From Euglena gracilis (lineage: Eukaryota > Euglenida > Euglenophyceae > Euglenales), in NCBI GenBank assembly GCA_039621445.1, contig CP154955.1, forward strand, positions 56,149,453 through 56,213,452: a DNA stretch of 64,000 bases, in the 5' to 3' direction. Numbering within the stretch: position 1 is the stretch's first letter; each line of letters begins with the position of its first letter. The notes under the pieces were generated by a model. That model saw only the letters and a program-made list of their open reading frames with translations. It was not told where the DNA came from and searched no databases. This document shows positions 21,866 through 33,300 of this stretch, one piece after another. A program made the position numbers and the translations under genes.

Positions 21866-23442
21866 CTACAACACCCTTCTCAAATCTTTTTTATGTGCCC
21901 CCACCAGGTCCTCCCCTTCCCCGACCGTTGTCCCCACCAGTATGTCGTCTATGTACCCTGTGGCGATATCCCTTACTGGTGTCAAACGGTCATCGATCAT
22001 TTGCTGGAATTGCTGGGGGGCATTTGTCAAACCCATTACGTTCACCCTCCACTGAAAAATGCCTTTGGGGGTGAAACAACACGTTATGGGTCGACTTTCT
22101 GGGTGTAGGGGTTGTTGGTGGAAAGCTTGCTTCAAATCGATGATCGAAAACATTTGGTTTGCACCATGTTTGACCAAAATGTCTTCAATTTTGGGTAGGG
22201 GGTAGTTGCATCGCCTTGTTTGGCTGTTTGGGCCGCTGAGGTCCACCACCCCCCTCCAAGGAAAATCGTTGGATTTTTTTGGAACTGGAAAAGTCTGGGA
22301 CAGCCATTCTGAATTTTTGGCTGTGGCTGGCTCAATGTATTTTTTGTCGAGCCAGTCTTGGGTGATTCTTTCAAGTGCCTCTTTCCGCTCACCGTGCATG
22401 AAGAAAGGCTTCTGTCTGGTTGGCTTTGCCCGCTCCTTCAAAGGTATGTATGCATAACCATATTGTCCTCTTTCGGGGGGGTCTGGAAATGGCGATGACC
22501 GAAATACCGTCCCCCGGTAATCTTCCAAAACTTGTTCCCTCAACTCAACCACCCGTTCATCCTCTTTTTTGTCCTCCCCCTCCCTTGTAATTATCATTCG
22601 GTTGATAACGTGCACTGGGGGGTCACTTCCCTCCAAATTTGTGGCAACCTCCCTCAGGTCCTCATCACTCAAAAATTGCAATTCCTGGTCCAACCCTTCC
22701 AATGGCAGGCAAAGACCAAGTTTTTGCAACCCAAACGAAGACCCGTCCGCCACCGTCACATTGTCCACTGAAAATTTTGTGTCATCCCTGAATTTTTGCG
22801 GACCCCTCCGTCTTTCAACACCCCGCAGAAAAATCAGGTCGGGGCTGTCTTTCACCAACGTCTTGTGGTGTGGAAAAATTCCCACTTTTGCTTCTGCCAA
22901 CCATGGATAAGAAAGAATGGCATCCACTTTGATATTTGCCTCATAAAATTCAACCTCATATTCCACCCTCTCAATTTCCCTTTCCTCATTCCAATTTTGT
23001 TGTAGGATCATTTTCACCTTTGCACATCTGCTCCCCCCCGCCAAAGTTTGCCCATTGGCAGTTTCAAACCTTAACGGGTCCTTAGCAGGATACATTAGGT
23101 GGTCCCCTATCAACCCTTGTCGAATGAGGTTTGCCTCCGCTCCCGTGTCAATCAAAATTCTGGCCGTTTTTTCCTCCCCATTTGCCAACTGAATCTGGGT
23201 TTTTAACAGAAGTTGTCTGTCCTCCCCGAGTTTCTTTGCTCCTCCCCGAGTTTTCGTCCCCCTCAACATTCTTTTTTTCAGCCGCAGCAATTTTTTCTTC
23301 CCTGGGGCTGCCCCCCCCTGGGAGGGTTGCCTTCTGTCGATCAACAAGGCCCACACCCCCCAACGGGTACCCCTCAAAATCCTCCCATCAGCCTCAAACA
23401 ACTTTGTCCCCTTGGGAAAATAAATCTTTTTGACAGCCATAG
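21866..23442 (-). CDS. pol: B pol: Dam-like C-terminus, protease and reverse transcriptase
   Basis: The 3' half after the A2 insertion. The first residues (VKKIYFPKGTKLF) complete the Dam-like domain begun at 40233. An aspartic protease follows with ILIDTGAEANLI and a C-terminal AILSYPWL. The RT has the FPVPKKS, VDLSGPN and PLPKIED region, QAFHQQPLHP, FQWRVNVMGLTNAP and the catalytic YIDDILVG at about 21940. It ends at TAG 21866-21868, probably from a Gln codon, and the same frame goes on. Confidence 0.88.
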
Positions 23443-23871
23443 AGTGTACGTCCAAAGCTTTCCCTTTTCCCCTTTTTGGAACTTTCTGTAAAAGCCTTTC
23501 GCTTTCACCTTGGTGCGCAGCCTACTCATGGTAGGGAAAAGTCTTTGGAGTAACGAAAAGTGGTTTTCCCCTTTTCTTCCCAATTCCCCAAGAAGCAAAG
23601 CACAAAGCAAAGATTCAGAAGTTTTCTTCTGAGATCAAAGTTGATTGTTCTGAGGGTTTTTCCCTCTGACAAATCCAAAGGTGAAACTTGGAGATTGTGA
23701 GAGTAAAGAATACCACCTGTGGGGGAAGGAGAGAAAAGTGCTGACGTGTCCAGGGGCAGATCCCAGAAGGGTCTGCCACGATCTTACCAGCTGTGGGTTT
23801 CCACAGTGGTGCGACCGTCACAGAACCCACTCTGCAGATATCCTACAGAGCTGGGACGTGCCTGGTACACA
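23443..23871 (-). repeat. A2 3' LTR (429 bp)
   Basis: Matches 39804-40232 except for one base near 23527 (C versus T). Ends follow the family rule TGTGTACC...GTACACT on the - strand. Confidence 0.96.
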
Positions 23872-23881
23872 TCCCCCTCCC
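23872..23881 (-). other. A2 polypurine tract
   Basis: GGGAGGGGGA on the - strand, adjacent to the 3' LTR and identical to A1 and A3. Confidence 0.85.
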
Positions 23882-24764
23882 AGGGCTACGCCCGATTTCC
23901 TTCATGGACCAGGGTTTCCCAGTCCAGTCAGGATATCTGACGCTGCCCCAGGTGGGGTTCACTTCTCCATTCGGTGTCTCTCCTTTCCGCACAGTGGCAT
24001 CCACCCAAAGCCCAAAAACGCGCAAAAGGTTAGCCGCGTTTCGCGGTTACCTATTAGCCGTTTCGGCTTAGGTGGGGTGTGAAAAAGCCCACTGTGGGAA
24101 ACGGGGCTTGGCAGGTTTCCTGACAAAGTGTCCCATCCACCCAGTTTGGGTGTGCCAAAGGCACGCGGGGTTGGTCAAGCGATTCGCTGAAAACCCAAGG
24201 GAGAGGTGTGGAAGGGGGGGGGCAGGCTCTTATCCTGGTCATACCCGGATAAGGCTCCTAGGCGGTCATATCCGCACTAGGAAACAAAAGCCTACTTACA
24301 AAACCGACTGCCGGCGACAGCTTTGCGGGGGTGGGGGGAAAGTAGGGAGGAGAGGGGGGCTGGCTTAGGCCAGAACAGAATTTTTGCTGTCTGGCAGCCT
24401 TAAGGGCCTTAGGGCCGAAAAGTGACAAGTTGGCCTATTATTACGGCGTGCGCGCTGTGTGCTGTGCGTCACTTAGCGGCTTGCCAGGTTTCCCGGCTGC
24501 CAAGGTCTTCACAGCAGTAGCTCCTTCACGACGCAATAAGAGGCGATTACCTCCCGCAGACGGTTTCCGTCCGCATGGTCACTGGTATAATGGGTTGGCA
24601 GGGGGGGGGGGGGCTCTTGGATGCTTCCATCCAGAGCGCTGAGGGACACAGACCCAGGTTCATCCCAGGGCTGTTTAGCGATTTCCGCTTCCAGGTGGTA
24701 TATATAGTGTATGAGCTCCATGAAGGCGCTTACCTTACATGGGCTTGGTAATGCCGTTTCGGCA
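23882..24764 (-). other. A2 3' non-coding region
   Basis: About 880 bp between the ORF3 stop and the polypurine tract, conserved with A3. It contains many short perfect hairpins (for example GCCGAAACGGC near 24755, and AGCCGAAACGGCT and CCGCGAAACGCGG near 24035-24070) and a long G run at about 24600-24614. No open frame is supported. Confidence 0.75.
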
Positions 24765-27700
24765 TTACATCCGCTCCAGCCGCCAATAGTCATGGCGGGA
24801 GTCCAAGGGATCTTCCACAAGGACCATCTGGAATTGTGGTGGCTGTGGCCTGTCGACAAGCCAGGTTTCTGGCGAGTCGTAGTCGAAATCAGGTGCGATC
24901 CAGTCCCGAACCCATCCTTCGGGTACTGTCTGCTTGGTGGCACTCGCTCTTTCCGCGAGAAACCACTGCAGCTTCTCCCAGAATTTCCTGGGCAAAGTCG
25001 CTGGCCAGATGAAGTAGTTTCTCCGAGGGTGATTGGCTGACACCTGCGGGGCATTCCCCGGGTGGAAGTCGATGGGAACGTGATAGGCGCATTCCGCCCG
25101 GACTGTATGGGGTCGCAATACGGCCCCTAGCCAGTCCTTCCAGGTCATCCCGTGTTTTTCGGGTGGCCATTGTGGTAGGCACCAGCGACCGTTTCGGTCC
25201 TGGGTTGTGAACAGGCGGAAAAGTATCTTTTCCCTGTCCGCTGTCTCCCAGAGGTAAGGTAATCTTACCCCTGCTTCCTCAGCAGCGAGGCGTATCGCCC
25301 CACTGTCGATCTGCCACCCACGGGCCATTCCCGTGTGGCGGTAGTCGTCGAGCTTGAGGTTGGCATATCTTGAAGAAGTCCTTGAACTTTTTGTTCAAGG
25401 TGGAGTATTCCTCCAGTGGCTTCTCGGCACTCGGCACGATTGTGCGAACTGCGCCTTCCGCAGTGTGCCAGAAGGTACCTCGCAGGCAGTTGACGCAGAG
25501 TACTGGTACATTCGTACCATCTCGGTCCGTGTAGCTAAAATTGTGCTTGTGGGTCCAACTGTCCACGCACTTGGCGCATACCAAGGCGGCACAGTTGGGT
25601 ATGTACATATCCTTGTGGAACGATTTCCGCTCCACAGGGTTGCACACATGGACGAGGGGTAATCCCAAGTCAGGGGCACTGTTGTACATCCTGTGGCAAA
25701 CAGTGCAGAGCCACACAAATCGGTTTTCCGATGTTCTGTCGACGAGGAATTCCTCGCCAAAGTATTGGGCCAAAACACGTGGTGATCTGGAATTGTAATA
25801 ATTCCAGGTGACATTCTGGTCAAAGGACCATTTCCGTCCTTGACAGAACAGTGGTTCAATCCACCGATTGAGGCATTGGTCTGTTCGCAGCTTATGTTCG
25901 ATCATCATGTACCTGTTTTTCAGGTCATGAGTCTCAGGATCATCCTGAGTCATCGCATTCCAGTCGATGACAACTTCGCCTTCCGAAGGTGTCGTAGTCG
26001 TAGAGGCGCGGGATTTTCCCTGCCCCTTCGTAGGTGGTTTCGGCTGTGAGGTTTTCCCATAGCCGGATGATGTGACCTGTGTGAATCCTCCTCCCGAGGC
26101 TAATCCTCGAGAAGAAGATGCACCCTGGCCTCCAGCACCACCACCGCCTTTCGGTGGGGGCTGATCACCTGTCTTAGGTGAGGGTTTGCAAGGCGCGGCA
26201 CCGGGCTTTGATTTGGCCGGGGCCTTCGGACTTCCGCTTTCCGGAGCATCCGAGGGTCGCCGTTCGGCGTCACGCTTGCTTGACCAGGTGCGTGGTGACG
26301 GCTGGGCCGGGGGTCTTTTCCCCGACACCGAGCGTCGTTGACCTTCAGCAGGGGTTTCCCGAGCTGAGGGTCGCCCTACGCGTTCCTTCGCTGCGCTCGT
26401 GGGTTTCCCAAGAAGCAGCCGTGGAGGATGGTGTGGGTGTGGGCGTCGCCGCTGCACTTCGCGTTGGCGGAGTCTGTGGTGGGGGCATGGATGTCCGTGT
26501 AGCCTGTTTTTCAGGTGCCGGTGTCCGTGTGCCCGCACGCTTCGGTGCAGTGACCGCTGTGTGTGTGGAGGTACGGGCTCATCCCGTGCCTCTGATCCCG
26601 GTACCGGTGCTGATGCAGGTTCATCCTGCACTGGCACGGGTAGCGTTGTCACCACTGACATTGCCGTTGGTTCGCCCTCTGTCCGTGTCGTTTCCGACAC
26701 CGACGGTGGCGCGGCTATTGGGGGAGGTTCATCCTCCTCCATGGCTGCAGCTTCAGTTGTTTCGTCCGCTGGCTGGGCCGTTTCCGCCACAGCAGTGGAA
26801 GAACTAGCCGCAGTGCCACGTGGGGTGACAACTGCGATCAGTGATCGCAAACCACCGAGTACACGTCCGCCCAGTGAGGGGCGCCGTTCAGGTCCTTCCC
26901 CTGAAGTGGGCTCCTCCACTGGCTCCTCTGTCGTCGGGATTTCCCCGGGGACAGGAAGCTTGAGGCGTAATACCTCAGGCGTAGGGGTTACCGTCTCCGG
27001 CGGGTTTTCCCGCGGAGGGGTCGGTCCGCCAGGCGTACCCAGCGAGGATGGTGACAGTGGGACAGGCGTCAGTTCACCTCTCGGTGATCCTGGGCGCTGG
27101 GCGGTTTCCGCCACAGTGTCCAGCATCACGACCGACGGGCTACGGGTTTCCCGTGCCGGGGGTTCCGCGGGCTGAGGTTCATCCTCGGCCATTGGGACCG
27201 CTTCTCCTGTCTCCTCCGCTTCCGGAGAGGACTCCTCTGTGTGGGGTTGGGCTGCAGAACGCGGGTCTTCCCTGCTTCTGTAGCACCCTTGGGCATTTGC
27301 CAGGCGGAAAAGCTAATACTTTCACTCCTGTCAGAGTTGGGGTATGGAGGTGGCCACGACGCTCGCACCCAGCTTCCGGGTGGAGGTTGAGGCTCATCCT
27401 CGTTGATCAGGCAGAGGTCTTCCCACTGCGATCGACGGGCCTCACCCATACCATACTCTCCCGTTTCTTCCAGGAAAGCTGGCAGTGGTACTGCGTAGCG
27501 AGGTTGGGTTAGCTCGCGGGGAGCGAAGAACACTTCGAACTCCTGCCAGTCCAGGATTTCCCCGAACTGGCTCTGCAGGTGTTCCCGGAGGCCGATTTCT
27601 GCCCCCGTCCAGTCCGGCCGCAGGTTTATCCTGCGTCGGTCTGGATCATACGGTCTGGCATCTACCTCGGTGTATCCCCGAGGTATCCACTTCCTGTGGA

Positions 27701-30211
27701 TATCCACATCGGTGGTCATCTGCTCCAGGAAATATATATATACTTCCAGGACGTAGGTAATCCACGCCCTGTGCCAGTATTGTTGGAGCAGAAATATTTT
27801 CTGCCGGTGCTGTTTCAGCACCTTCCGGTCTTGCGTTCCGATCTGGGGTTTCCGGCACTGATGCAGGAGGAATCTCCTGGTCGGTGGGCTGCCGGCATTC
27901 TCGGCAGTCGGAGGCGGTTTTCCGCGCTCCCCGAAACCCCAGAAGTCAACAATGTGGACTTCCTTGCAAAACCGGCATTCCAGTTTGTATCGTTGAGGGT
28001 AGGCGAGGTCCACGTCCAGTACCTTGAACAGCATGCCATACATGCTGTCCAAGAATACTTGGAGGTTGTTTGTGAACATTACCGCAGCCTGCGCCTGGAG
28101 TTTCTCCGGCAGGGGGTAATATTTCCACTGGATTCCCAGTGCGCTGACGGAATACATGTGGTTGAAGATTTCCTTCAACTGTGCTACGAATGTTTCATCG
28201 TCTTCACATGTGTTCAAACAATCGATGTATGTCAGACCGTTTCGGTCGGTGAAAATGCCAAAGTTCTGGCAGGGATATCCCAACCAGAACCAGAGTTCCC
28301 AGAAACCAGACATCTGGTCCAGGACCATTTCATCCGAATGAGGGTATCCCTCAAACGGATGAAGTTCGGTACTGTAGATGAATCGTTTGCAGTGATCGTG
28401 CATACGATCCTGCACCACTGCGAGCACCGCTTCCGGTGGTCGGTGGATCACGTTGCCAGCACGCGTGTACTTTTCGAGATCCTGGTCGATTTTCGGCCAG
28501 ATTTCATCCAAGTAATCGAACAGCTGGTCAGCGTCGTAATCCTTCGTTTTCGAAGGTTCGGCAGCTTTTCCGCCTTTTCCTGCTGGGGGTCCGGCAGATT
28601 TTCCGCCTTTGCCTGGAGGTGGTCCAGCGGGTTTTCCGCCTTTCCCAGATGGGGCTTTCCCACCTTTCTCCTGGCCTTTACCTTTACCCTTACCCTTGCC
28701 TTTTCCTTTACCCTTGCCCTTCGTGTTGGACAGCCATTCTATCGTCGCCCGATATGGGTCCCAATATTCCCAGTATTCTGGGTCTTCTTCTGTATACACA
28801 GGATAAGTCACGGATTCCGTGCTTGGTGTTCGAGCAAATTCCTGCTCAGCATCACCACGATTCGAGTAAACCGGTGCGACTGGGGATGGTCGGGTTTCCC
28901 GACGTGCCCGTTCTGCCGTCACGTCGGGCGCTGGCGGAGCTTCCTCCTCAGCGTCGACGCGCATCGCCGCGGGCGGATTTTCCGACCTCGGCGAGCGGCG
29001 TTGTGGCTGCGGCGTCAGATTTTCCGGGCCGCGGTCACGTTTGCCGGCGGCAGAGCTTGTGGGTCGTGCTGGTGGCGCTTCCGCCACAGCCACGTCCCGC
29101 TGTCGCGCTGGTTGACTTGACCGTGATGGAGCTGGCACTCCTGTGAGAGCCGACACAGCAGCATCATACTGCTGGCGCTCTTCCCGTGTCATTTCCGCCC
29201 GGGCAGGGTATCCCTGGCCAGCGGAAACAGGGGGGCGACGTGCGATTTGTCGTTGGATCGTCACAGCATATTCATACTGTTGACGGTCCTCCTCAGTCTC
29301 GAACGGCCGACCAGTCCACGGGTTAACGGGTTCATCCCGTGCCGGGGAACTGGTGCCGCACGAGGCGCTGTCGCGGCTTCCCGCGGACGAGCGCTTCGGG
29401 CAGAGTCAGACGTCGGGGGAGGATTTCCCTCCGCAGGACGTCGTGGGATAGGGTCAGGTATGGTTGGGTGGGGTTGAGGTGGATATACGTACTGATCCCG
29501 TGGCATTGGCGCCTGCTGGGGGTAATCCCCAGAGACGGTATACTGAGACACAGGCTCCTGCGCAGGATAATCCCGCCGGGGCACGCGCTCAGGGGATCGA
29601 AAAATACTTTCTTTTACACGTGGGTGTTCACTCCGGACAGGTGCTTCCACCGTCTCTTCCTCGGGTAATCCGGGGGAGTGAGCACGAAAATGTGCAGTGT
29701 AAGTGCCAACAGGTGGTACCTGCCTGGCGACCTGTGGCGGGACTTCCACGCCCAGGTCACGCATGGTAATGTCTGCCGCGAATCCCGACGCGTCCGGGTC
29801 GGTGTAATACACCAGACCGGTCATCGTCGCCTGGGCGCACATACACCACAGGGCTGGAGGGGTATTCGCGATGGTCAAAACTTTACGGCAGTGGTCATCC
29901 CACAATGCCTGTGTGAGTTGGTCTGGTGCCGGGTTTGCGCTCATACGCATAACCCGGTTCATCGTCTCCGCCGTGCGGTGGATCATCACACCCGCATACG
30001 GTGGGAGGCGACGAGAGCCTGATGGCTGAGATGGCCGCGCTTCCGCGGGCATCTGGGTCATCCTGCTACTGCTGCTGGCTTCAGGGTTTCCCTGAGCCGC
30101 AGTCCGTGCAGGTGGCTGCGTACCGTATCGGTACGCATACTGGTCAGGTTGAGGGTGAGTGGTGGGGTGGTAAGGCGGTCCTCCGCCTGGCTCCCTTCCG
30201 CCGGGCAGCAT
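24765..30211 (-). pseudogene. A2 ORF3, large unknown protein, three frame breaks
   Basis: Same product as A3 ORF3 (53618-59063), starting at ATG 30211. Open pieces are 30211-29261, 29264-27126, 27192-25279 and 25328-24765. Breaks: one C fewer than A3 in a C run near 29343, a second shift near 27190-27290 where the sequence also differs from A3, and one extra base near 25372. The first piece begins with a Pro-rich region. The second carries a Lys-Gly repeat and a folded domain with CRFC. The last two hold the Cys-rich C-terminal domain. I recognise no family. Its position after pol suggests an env-like slot, but there is no signal peptide or membrane segment. Confidence 0.8.
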
Positions 30212-30373
30212 GATACAGCCCGGGGTCGGTACGGTGGGATGTTTGGGTTGTTGGTTGTAAGGTGTGTGAGGGTAACCGCTTGAGTATTATTTGGTAAAAA
30301 GTCTGCGGAAAGAAAGAATGATAAGAATCAATGATAAAAAGAAGAGAAAACAACATGGGTTTCCCATGCGTTC
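30212..30373 (-). promoter_or_regulatory. Pol-ORF3 spacer with candidate 3' splice site
   Basis: Mirror of 53456-53617 in A3. On the - strand a pyrimidine-rich tract runs into TTCCGCAG at about 30303-30308 upstream of the ORF3 ATG. A spliced subgenomic RNA is a plausible way to express ORF3; this is an inference from sequence only. Confidence 0.5.
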
Positions 30374-33300
30374 TCAAAAACTTGTCATGGAAACATCAAT
30401 GTTATGTTTCTTGTTCCACAGCTTCCAATCTTGCTGGACATACCCAACAAAACTGGTTGCTGGCTCCCAAGTGTCCTCCTCGGGCCCATACCCTTTCCAG
30501 CGGACCTTCCAAAGGTGCATACCTTTGTCGATTTTGTGATCGATAATTTTATCGACTACAAAGTCGTCCGTCTCAGGTAATCTGGAACGGGGTTTGAAGT
30601 GCAAACACGGGATGGGTTTCCCATCCGGTGGCGACAGGTATGGTTTGAAGTCGTCCATATGAACGTCCTCAACACCATTCGGTAATGCAACCTTGTAACG
30701 CCCGCTGGTACCTAGTCTTTCTAGGATTTCACAGGGGCCGAGCCAGAGGGGGTCCAGCTTGGAAGACTGCATGCGAGTACGGCTATTCCGTACCCACACG
30801 CGGTCACCGGGACTGTAAACAGGTGACTTGAAATTCTGCAAAAACGATTTCCGTTTTGCTGCATGAATATCAGTGACGCGCTTCTGGACTGCAGAACGTA
30901 GATTTTCTACTTCCGCAAACCAGGTCTCGCAACTGACACTTGTTCGGGCGGGTCTCTCCGAAGGGACATCCCCTATGGCCGGAGGGTCCCGTCCGAAAAC
31001 TAATTTATAGGGGGAGTGAGGTAAAACCAACCCTGGTAGGGTATTGATATAAAACAAAGACCATGGTAGAACTGATATCCAGTTGCTGCGCGAGTCAGCC
31101 AGTGAAAGGCGAAGCATATTCACGACGGATTTCACGGCTGCCTCGGCTCTACCATTGCCTTTGGGTCGGTATATAATGGAAAAATGTTGCTCGATTCCGA
31201 GTAAACCGCACAAAGTGGTGAAAAACCTTGAAGAAATCAAATGGTCTTGATCACTCACGATTTCATTCGGTAAACCCATTAAGCAAATACATTTCTCCAA
31301 AAATATAGTTGCCAAACTTTGGGCAGTCAACCCTGACTTCTGGCATGGAATGGCTACAATGTACCCACTCAGCCTGCAGACGACAACAAAAACGTAATCG
31401 TAAATTTTGTCGTCTGTTCCTTTGCACGGTTCCAATTCCAGAAAATCCATGCAGAGGGATGTAAAAATGTCAGGGGGTACGGGAAAAAGGTCCATCGTAC
31501 CAGGGGGGGTACCTCTGCGGGGTTTTACCGCTTGACAAATTTGACACCGTTGCGCTATTCGCAAACAGCGTGAGTAACGCTCTTTCTCGCTCAGGGTTGT
31601 ACAGTACCTGCGGCCCACCAACGAAAGAAGTTTGGGGGCCCCAGGGTGACCATGGTTGTGATAACACAAAATCACATCATCAACCAGGTCCTGGGGGATA
31701 CAATATTTGTAACCCGATTCATTGCGAAAAACCAACCGTAAAGGTGAAAGAGTGTAATTGTCCAGCACTTCGCCATTACGAAGTCTGGTGACAATGGTGT
31801 CATACACCGGATCACGACTATAATCCCATTCGCGAAAGAACAGTGGAGAAGGGGACTCCGTGCGCGTAATACGCCGGGGCCCGGACGTGCTTCCACGTCG
31901 GCGCCTTCCTCGCACTGGTGCGACCAGGAATAGTTGTGAAACGGGAAAAGAATCCAAAAGATTATCCGCAGCGTCGTTTCGACGTGCGTAGTCGTCAGCT
32001 TCCTGACTTCCATGAAAAGTCGCGTCTCCCTCATCCGGGTTCCCAGGGTAATACCAAGGGGCCCGACTGAGCGGATCCGCTACTTTTTGTGTGTGACCAG
32101 GGGTATAGATAACCACAAGGTTGAATTGACTCAAGAACTCATGCCATCTGCATCGCCTTCCGACCGATGACATGGCCTTGTTCAAATCCTCGGTGTACCA
32201 GTGTTGGAGACTCTCATGGTCGGTCTTGACGAGGATCTGGACGAGGCTGCTGGCTACCCAGCTTCGGAATTTCTGGAGTATAAGCACGATTGCGTAGGTT
32301 TCCTTCTCGCGTATACTCCATTTGACTTGACCTTTTCCATCGTCGCCCTGTAACTTTCTGCTGAAGAAAGCCACAGGTCGGAGCTCATTCGCCGCATTAT
32401 GCTGGCTAAGAACTCCGCCAACAGCGTAATCGCTGCTGTCGACTTCCAACACGTATGGTTTGTACGGGTCCGCGATTTCGAGGACAACATTCTCCAAAAG
32501 CAAAACCTTGATTTTCTCAAGGGCCTCGCGCATTTGGTCATCCCAAATGACTTTGGTGTTGTCAACAGCCCGGTTTTTGAGCTGCTTGGTGAGGGGCACC
32601 GCGATTTTCGCGAAGTCCTTCATATAAATCGCGTAGTATTGGGCTAATCCCAAAAATCCTTTGAGGTGAGTAATCGTTTTGATTACCTCAGGGGTCCATT
32701 TCTTAATGGCTTCGAGTTTACTCGAGACGGCTTTCCGCTGTCCATTGCTGAGGATGTGCCCGCAAAATTTTATAAGAATCCGAAACAAATGCATTTTCGC
32801 GCCTTTCGCGAAAAGCACATGTTTTTGAAAAGCGGTTAATACCGCGCAAACATGGTGGAAGTGTGTGACGAGGATATCCTCGCTCGATTGTGCGGATGGT
32901 GGTGGTGTTCCCACCAGCACATCATCAATGTACACAATGGCAAACGGTAAATCGCGTAGAACCCATTGTATCATGCGCTGAAACATGGCTGGGCCATTCT
33001 TAACACCCATGGGGAGTACCGTCCATTGGTACACACCCTTGGATGTCACGAATGCCGTGTATGGTTGGGAGTCAGGGTGTAAGTGCATTTGGTGAAAACC
33101 GTCCTCCAGATCGAAAATTGACCACAACCGGTTTTCCGATTGTTTGGTGATCAAATCCTCGATCAGGGGGAGCGGGAAGGGATCATCCCTTGTTTGGGAG
33201 TTCAGGTACCGGTAATCCAGCACCAGCCTCCATTTCTTCTGACCTGAGGGGTCTGGGGGTTTAGGAACAACAAATGCCTGGGATGTCCACTCGCTTTTCG

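Noticed and set aside
27579-29120. Long frame opposite to ORF3 in A2 (and its mirror at 54710-56251)
   Set aside because: It is the antisense shadow of ORF3, has no start context or recognisable domain, and follows the codon pattern of the real strand.
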